DNA of 64,000 nucleotides from Methylomagnum ishizawai (GTDB lineage: Bacteria > Pseudomonadota > Gammaproteobacteria > Methylococcales > Methylococcaceae): assembly GCF_900155475.1 (NCBI RefSeq), contig NZ_FXAM01000001.1:1351501-1415500 (forward strand). The letters run 5' to 3'. The position numbers and the translations under genes are program-made. Numbering within the stretch: position 1 is the stretch's first letter; each line of letters opens with the position of its first letter. The notes beneath the pieces were generated by a model, which saw only the letters and a program-made list of their open reading frames with translations, ran no database searches and had not been told where the DNA came from. Of this stretch, positions 59,922 to 64,000 are shown piece after piece.

Positions 59922-61196
59922 ATGTTGACTTCGCTGCGCTTGGTTGGATTCAAGAATTTCCGCGATGCGACCCTGGATATGGGACCGCTGACTTTATTGG
60001 TGGGGGCTAATGCTTCCGGCAAGAGCAATCTGCGGGATGCCTTCAGGTTTTTGCACGGCATCGCGCGGGGATATTCGCTGGCGGAGATTATTGGCGAGAA
60101 ATATGGCGAAGGCGGGGAACGGGTGTGGCGGGGGATTCGTGGCGGAGTGCGCGAATTTGTATTCCAAGGCGGTAATTGCTGCGAATTTGAAGCGGATTTC
60201 TTCCTTGATCAAAAAAAATGCAGTTATTTTCTCAAAGTTAATGTAAGTAATGACGGGACACCTCCACGATCAATAAGCGAGAAATTAATATTAGACTCGC
60301 GCATAATTTTTGATACAGAAATGGTTTTCCATTTGGAACCCAGCGACCGATTCGATTTAAAGGTTGGTGTGAGAGATCGTGACATTCCTATTGAGGACGA
60401 ATTCAATCCTTGGGAGTATTATGAATTCACAAGCCTAAGCTTTAGGCCCGCTCTTAATCAAATTGCCGAAAACGCCTCCAATAAATTTATAAATGCTAGC
60501 GAGATAGCCCAAGAAGCTTTAAGCGCCTTCGCCTCCATGCGTTTCCTCGACCTCGACCCCGAAGCCCTGCGCCGCCCGTCCATCCCCGGCCAAACCATCC
60601 TGGGCGATAAGGGCGAAAACCTGTCTTCGGTCCTGCAAGCCATTTGCCAGCAACCCGAATCCAAGGCCGCGCTGCTGTCCTGGATCGCCGAACTCACGCC
60701 CATGGACGCCGTGGATTTCGAGTTCCCGGCGGACCATGCCGGGCGCGTCCTGGTTACGCTGGTGGAGCGGAGCGGACAGCGGATTTCGGCCTACAGCGCT
60801 TCCGATGGCACCTTGCGCTTCCTCGCCATGATCGCGGCCTTGCTGGGGCCGGACGCTTCCCGCTTCTATTTTTTCGAGGAGCTGGACAACGGCATCCATC
60901 CGGCCCGCTTGCACCTGCTGTTAGGCTTGATCGAACGGCAGGCCGCGCTGGGCAAGGTGCAAGTGGTGGCGACGACCCATTCTCCAGAATTGCTCGCTTT
61001 ACTGGATGCTAAAACCTTGGAACATGCCTCGCTGATCTACCGCCTGCCCGACAGCCACGAAGGCCGGATCCAGCGCATCCTCGATATACCGGGAGCCGCC
61101 GAGGTGATCGAACAGCAGGATATCGCCAAGCTGCATGCCACCGGCTGGTTGGAAGACGCCGCTTATTTCACCAGCGACGAGGACGCGGCGGCGTGA
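59922..61196 (+). CDS. OLD/RecF-like AAA ATPase (ABC-type, AAA15/21 family)
   Basis: 424 residues. The N-terminal SMC-like half has Walker A (LTLLVGANASGKSNLRDAFRFL, residues 28-35) followed by a variable middle. The C-terminal half has an ABC signature-like SASDGTLRFLAMIAALL, Walker B with catalytic Glu (FYFFEELDNGIHP, around residue 318) and the H-loop (VVATTHSPELLALL, around residue 352). The middle (bases 60190-60510) is much more AT-rich than either end, hinting at a mosaic origin. It overlaps the downstream TOPRIM-like gene by GTGA. The ATG at 59922 is chosen over an upstream TTG. Likely the motor subunit of a two-gene defense or DNA-processing module. Confidence 0.8.
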   Translation: MLTSLRLVGFKNFRDATLDMGPLTLLVGANASGKSNLRDAFRFLHGIARGYSLAEIIGEKYGEGGERVWRGIRGGVREFVFQGGNCCEFEADFFLDQKKCSYFLKVNVSNDGTPPRSISEKLILDSRIIFDTEMVFHLEPSDRFDLKVGVRDRDIPIEDEFNPWEYYEFTSLSFRPALNQIAENASNKFINASEIAQEALSAFASMRFLDLDPEALRRPSIPGQTILGDKGENLSSVLQAICQQPESKAALLSWIAELTPMDAVDFEFPADHAGRVLVTLVERSGQRISAYSASDGTLRFLAMIAALLGPDASRFYFFEELDNGIHPARLHLLLGLIERQAALGKVQVVATTHSPELLALLDAKTLEHASLIYRLPDSHEGRIQRILDIPGAAEVIEQQDIAKLHATGWLEDAAYFTSDEDAAA

Positions 61197-61777
61197 ACGT
61201 ACTTATCATCCCCGAGGATTTCCGCAAAGACCAATACCTGCTGCAACCCATCGTCGCCGCTTTGCTGAGCCATCTTGGCAAGCCCCGCGCCAAGGTCACG
61301 GTACTGAAAGACCCCTTGCTCGGCGGGGTGGCGCGGGCACTGGATTTCCAGCAACTCAAACCCATCATCGAACGTTATCGGGGAATGGTGGATGTGTTCT
61401 TGCTCTGCGTAGACCGGGACGGCGAACAAAGCCGCCGGTTACGGCTGGGCAATCTGGAAAGCCAAGCGCGGGCGATCCTGCCGGAAAACCGGATATTCCT
61501 GGCCGAGAACGCTTGGCAGGAGTTGGAGGTTTGGGCCTTGGCCGGTTTGGATTTGCCCAAGGAATGGGCGTGGCGGGATATCCGCGCCGAACGCGATCCC
61601 AAGGAGCGCTATTTCAAGCCTATCGCCGAGCGGCGCGGGCTGTTGGATGAACCGGGCGAGGGGCGGCGGACCTTGGGTATCGAAGCTGCCAAGCGCTACG
61701 CCAAGATTCGCCAGCGTTGCCCGGAAGATATCCAGGCGTTGGAAGGCCGGATCGAAACCGCTTGCGCCAGCCGCTGA
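61193..61777 (+). CDS. TOPRIM-like (DUF4276-type) partner protein of the AAA ATPase
   Basis: 194 residues, starting with GTG inside the stop of the ATPase gene (GTGA overlap). Features are compatible with a small TOPRIM fold: Glu8 in LIIPEDFRKDQYLL, the D-x-D pair Asp74/Asp76 in VFLLCVDRDGEQSRR, and acids in AENAWQELEVWALAG, the last resembling the E-x-W-x-L-A motif of DUF4276. In OLD-family enzymes the ATPase and TOPRIM nuclease are fused; here they would be split into two chains. Nuclease activity is inferred, not shown. The rest is rich in basic residues (ERRGLLDEPGEGRRTLGIEAAKRYAKIRQRC). Confidence 0.7.
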   Translation: MNVLIIPEDFRKDQYLLQPIVAALLSHLGKPRAKVTVLKDPLLGGVARALDFQQLKPIIERYRGMVDVFLLCVDRDGEQSRRLRLGNLESQARAILPENRIFLAENAWQELEVWALAGLDLPKEWAWRDIRAERDPKERYFKPIAERRGLLDEPGEGRRTLGIEAAKRYAKIRQRCPEDIQALEGRIETACASR

Positions 61778-61795
61778 GTTCCGTGTTGTGGCGTT

Positions 61796-62854
61796 TCATC
61801 GCCCTTTCCCGACCGCCGCCCCGCCTTGCCCGGTCCACGCTCCGTGCGCTTCAGCCGCCTCGGGTCGCAGCGCCGCGGCTTTGAGGTCCGCTCCCGAAGG
61901 CAGGCCGCCCGCATGATCTACGGTCCAGGCCGCGATATCCGCCCAGGGCCGTTCCGCCCCCAAATCCCTAAGCAGCAAGTGATAACCGCCTTCGTAATAG
62001 CCGATCCGGGTCGGGGTGGTTTTGGGCAGCTTGTCCAGCATCAGCCGGATCGGCTCTTGCGGGATGATTTCGTCCTTGGCCCCGTATAGCACCAGCACCG
62101 GCTTGTCCAACTTGGCCGCGTCCTGTTGGGCCGCATCCATCAAATCGGCCAGTCCGGCGATGGCACCCACCCGTGTGGCCTTGATGACCCAGGGATCGCG
62201 GCCCAGGCCGATGAGCATGGGGATATTGTCGGAGGCCTGGACCTTGAGGCCGGAGCCGGTCAGTTCCAGTTCCGGCAACGTGCGCGCGGCGATGGATAAC
62301 AAGGCCCGTTGATACCAGGGCATGGTGTCCCGCGCCCACACGGCGGGGGCCGAGAGGATCGCGCCATCGGCGTCCGGCGGCTGGGACGAGGTCAGCGCGA
62401 CCAGGGCGACCGCCCCGCCCATGCTCTCGCCCAAGAGGTAGAGCGGCGTTTTGCCGTGACGCTTGCGGAGTTGCGCGACGAACTCGGCGAGGTCGCGGGT
62501 ATAGGCTTCGATGCCTGCCCAACGGCCCCGGCCCGGCGCCAGTCCGAAGCCGCGCTGGTCGTAGGCGTAGACCGCGATGCCGTGTTCCCCGAGATAACGG
62601 CCCGGCGGCTCGAAAGCGCGGCTGTAATCGTTGAAACCATGCAGGCATACCATCACGGCCTTGGGTTCGCCCTGGGGCAGCCAGGAACGCACTGGCAACA
62701 CCGCGCCGTCGGAGGCGGTGAAATGGGCGCGGGCGAGCCTGGGTGCTTGGTGGGATGCCGGGCCGGGGCTGGGCAAGACGGCGCAGCCGCCCAGCCATAG
62801 GGGCAGGAGCAGTCCGAAGGCGATCAGCGGAGGAACGGGGCGATGCTTTAACAT
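61796..62854 (-). CDS. Lipoprotein alpha/beta hydrolase (monoacylglycerol lipase-like)
   Basis: 352 residues: a lipoprotein signal (MLKHRPVPPLIAFGLLLPLWLGGC, lipobox LGGC) and a serine hydrolase of the Hydrolase_4 type. The oxyanion region is in MVCLHGFNDYSRAF, the nucleophile Ser in YLLGESMGGAVAL, the Asp in VLVLYGAKDEIIPQEP and the His in YYEGGYHLLLRDLGAERPWADIAAW. Expected to act on monoacylglycerols or lysophospholipids at the envelope. The start at 62854 lies inside a longer frame. Convergent with the TOPRIM-like gene; divergent from the acyltransferase gene. Confidence 0.88.
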   Translation of the reverse strand: MLKHRPVPPLIAFGLLLPLWLGGCAVLPSPGPASHQAPRLARAHFTASDGAVLPVRSWLPQGEPKAVMVCLHGFNDYSRAFEPPGRYLGEHGIAVYAYDQRGFGLAPGRGRWAGIEAYTRDLAEFVAQLRKRHGKTPLYLLGESMGGAVALVALTSSQPPDADGAILSAPAVWARDTMPWYQRALLSIAARTLPELELTGSGLKVQASDNIPMLIGLGRDPWVIKATRVGAIAGLADLMDAAQQDAAKLDKPVLVLYGAKDEIIPQEPIRLMLDKLPKTTPTRIGYYEGGYHLLLRDLGAERPWADIAAWTVDHAGGLPSGADLKAAALRPEAAEAHGAWTGQGGAAVGKGR

Positions 62855-62933
62855 AGGCTTCAGGCGGAGGGAATGGATCGGGATAGTATGGTCCGGCGGC
62901 GGGCCTGTACCAAGCCCGGCCTGCCGTGGATGG

Positions 62934-62957
62934 GGGAACGCCGGGTGCGGCGCTCCC
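62934..62957. repeat. Imperfect inverted repeat (GGGAACGCCG / CGGCGCTCCC)
   Basis: A 10-bp stem with one mismatch around GGTG, between the divergent hydrolase and acyltransferase genes. Its core resembles that of the palindrome at 47332-47368 (GGAACGCC...GGCGTTCC). Confidence 0.4.
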
Positions 62958-63016
62958 AGGACGCATTCCCACCGCCGCGTGGGAAGGAAAATAAACACTA
63001 CTCAAGAGGAAGCGCG

Positions 63017-64000
63017 ATGGTCAAACAAGGGCTGCGTTGGCTGCTATCCCGGCTGTTCCGGGTCAGGCTCAACGGCATCGATAATTATCATAAGGCCGGC
63101 GAACGGGTATTGATCGTCGCCAACCACACCTCCTATCTGGACCCCATCCTGCTGTGGGTGTTCCTGCCGGACGATGTCACCTTCGCCATCAATACCCAGA
63201 TCGCCCGGCAATGGTGGGTCCGGCCCGGCCTGTGGTTTTCCAAGGTGTTCCCCATGGACCCGATGCAGCCCTTGTCGATCAAGGCGCTGACCCATTATGT
63301 GAAGGAAGGCCGCAAGGCGGCGATCTTCCCGGAAGGCCGCATCACCGTGACCGGGGCTTTGATGAAGATTTACGAAGGCGCGGGACTCATCGCCGACAAG
63401 GCCGGGGCGCGGGTGCTGCCGGTCCGTATCGACGGGGCGCAATACACCCCGGTGTCCCGCTTGCGCGGCGTGGTGCGGCAACGCTGGTTCCCGCCCATCA
63501 GCATCAATATCCTGCCGCCGCAGGCCATCGACCTGCCGCCGGAAAGCCACGGCCACGACCGGCGGCATCTGGCCGGTTTCCTGCTGTCGGACATCATGAG
63601 TGATATGGTGTTCGAGACCGGCAACCATCGCCAGACCTTGTTCGCGGCCCTGCTCGACGCCCGCAAAATCCATGGCGGCGGCCACGTCCTGCTGGAGGAT
63701 GTCCAACGCAAGCCGCTCAACTATAACCGTTTGATCGCCCAAATCCTGGCCTTGGGCGAAAAGCTGGCGGCGGAGACCGAAGCCGGCGAAACCGTGGGCC
63801 TGTTGTTGCCCAACCTCAATAGCACGGTGGCGGCTTTGTTCGGGCTGCAAATCCATGGCCGGGTGCCCGCCATGCTGAATTTCAGCACCGGGGTCAAGCA
63901 AATGGCCTCGGCCCTGACCACGGCCCAAATCAAGACCCTCGTCACCGCCCGCCGTTTCGTCGAGAACGCCAAGCTGGAGGACACGGTGGCGACCCTGGCC
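63017..64000 (+). CDS. Aas-like acyltransferase/acyl-ACP synthetase (partial, N-terminal 328 residues)
   Basis: Runs off the right edge. The N-terminal PlsC-type acyltransferase domain has the H-x4-D motif in VANHTSYLDP and the lysophospholipid-binding IFPEGRITVTG (P-E-G-R). It is followed by the beginning of an AMP-binding-type domain (YNRLIAQILALGEKLAAETEAGETVGLLLPNLNSTVAALFGLQIHGRVPAMLNFS). This is the order of Aas, 2-acylglycerophosphoethanolamine acyltransferase/acyl-ACP synthetase, which recycles lysophospholipids at the inner membrane. No lysophospholipid transporter domain (LplT fusion) is visible upstream. ATG at 63017 with AGAGGAAG before it. Confidence 0.88.
   Translation, partial: MVKQGLRWLLSRLFRVRLNGIDNYHKAGERVLIVANHTSYLDPILLWVFLPDDVTFAINTQIARQWWVRPGLWFSKVFPMDPMQPLSIKALTHYVKEGRKAAIFPEGRITVTGALMKIYEGAGLIADKAGARVLPVRIDGAQYTPVSRLRGVVRQRWFPPISINILPPQAIDLPPESHGHDRRHLAGFLLSDIMSDMVFETGNHRQTLFAALLDARKIHGGGHVLLEDVQRKPLNYNRLIAQILALGEKLAAETEAGETVGLLLPNLNSTVAALFGLQIHGRVPAMLNFSTGVKQMASALTTAQIKTLVTARRFVENAKLEDTVATLA

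Noticed and set aside
1147-64000. Numerous long overlapping frames opposite mfd, glyA, dabA, nuo-like and prfB genes
   Set aside because: They are antisense or shifted shadows produced by high GC content; the proteins have no domain features and arginine/proline-rich composition.
1-64000. CRISPR arrays, tRNA or rRNA genes
   Set aside because: No regularly spaced repeats, cloverleaf-like segments or rRNA-like sequence were noticed in any intergenic region. A tRNAscan or Infernal run would be decisive.

Overview
The window is high-GC bacterial chromosome, apart from a few AT-rich patches. The gene content (RF2 with the +1 frameshift, prfB-lysS pair, EpmA/EpmB/EF-P, LpxH, HemJ, H-NS-like protein) fits a gammaproteobacterium. 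The inorganic-carbon uptake cluster and the general style suggest an autotroph-capable or methanotrophic lineage (Methylococcaceae-like). That last step is inference; no marker gene for it lies in the window.

Layout. 1-3770: partial Hsp20 gene, a VapB/VapC-type toxin-antitoxin pair, and lysS-prfB. 3840-7209: an AT-richer, decaying accessory stretch with a PIN-toxin remnant, a solo HDOD gene, an intact-ended IS4-family element with a 9-bp target duplication, and a frameshifted DUF3782-type pseudogene. 7427-14039: a TerC-family membrane protein, small secreted and membrane proteins, mfd, and an H-NS-family gene. 14377-16317: aguB-aguA (agmatine to putrescine). 16481-20704: a small membrane protein, a lipoprotein chorismate mutase, sodC, and the EF-P system (epmB divergent from efp-epmA). 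20931-28000: a TPR protein, ribD-nrdR-glyA, a hydrazine-synthase-alpha-like c-type cytochrome, and a BI-1 family protein. 28086-33020: M42 peptidase, Tim44-like, TlpA-like, HemJ, FmdB, LpxH and cyclophilin.

33087-44831 is the most striking region. Seven genes run in one direction: a NuoM-like protein, DabA, a NuoL/DabB-like protein, a NuoN/M-like protein, a second NuoM-like protein, a beta-carbonic anhydrase and a SulP transporter. This is best read as an energised dissolved-inorganic-carbon uptake operon with four proton-channel-type subunits instead of the usual single DabB. A chemoreceptor gene follows, then an MglA-like GTPase with a roadblock partner (47413-48832).

49563-59805 is mostly housekeeping: gltX, cysS, ispH, a PduO-type adenosyltransferase, rraA and a phosphohexomutase. 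Several uncharacterised proteins are interspersed. 59922-61777 is a two-gene ATPase plus TOPRIM-like pair with a GTGA overlap, a plausible anti-phage module. The window ends with a lipoprotein hydrolase and the start of an Aas-like acyltransferase. Intergenic regions carry several strong palindromes and a modular stem-loop repeat present in two copies. I saw no rRNA, tRNA or CRISPR array.
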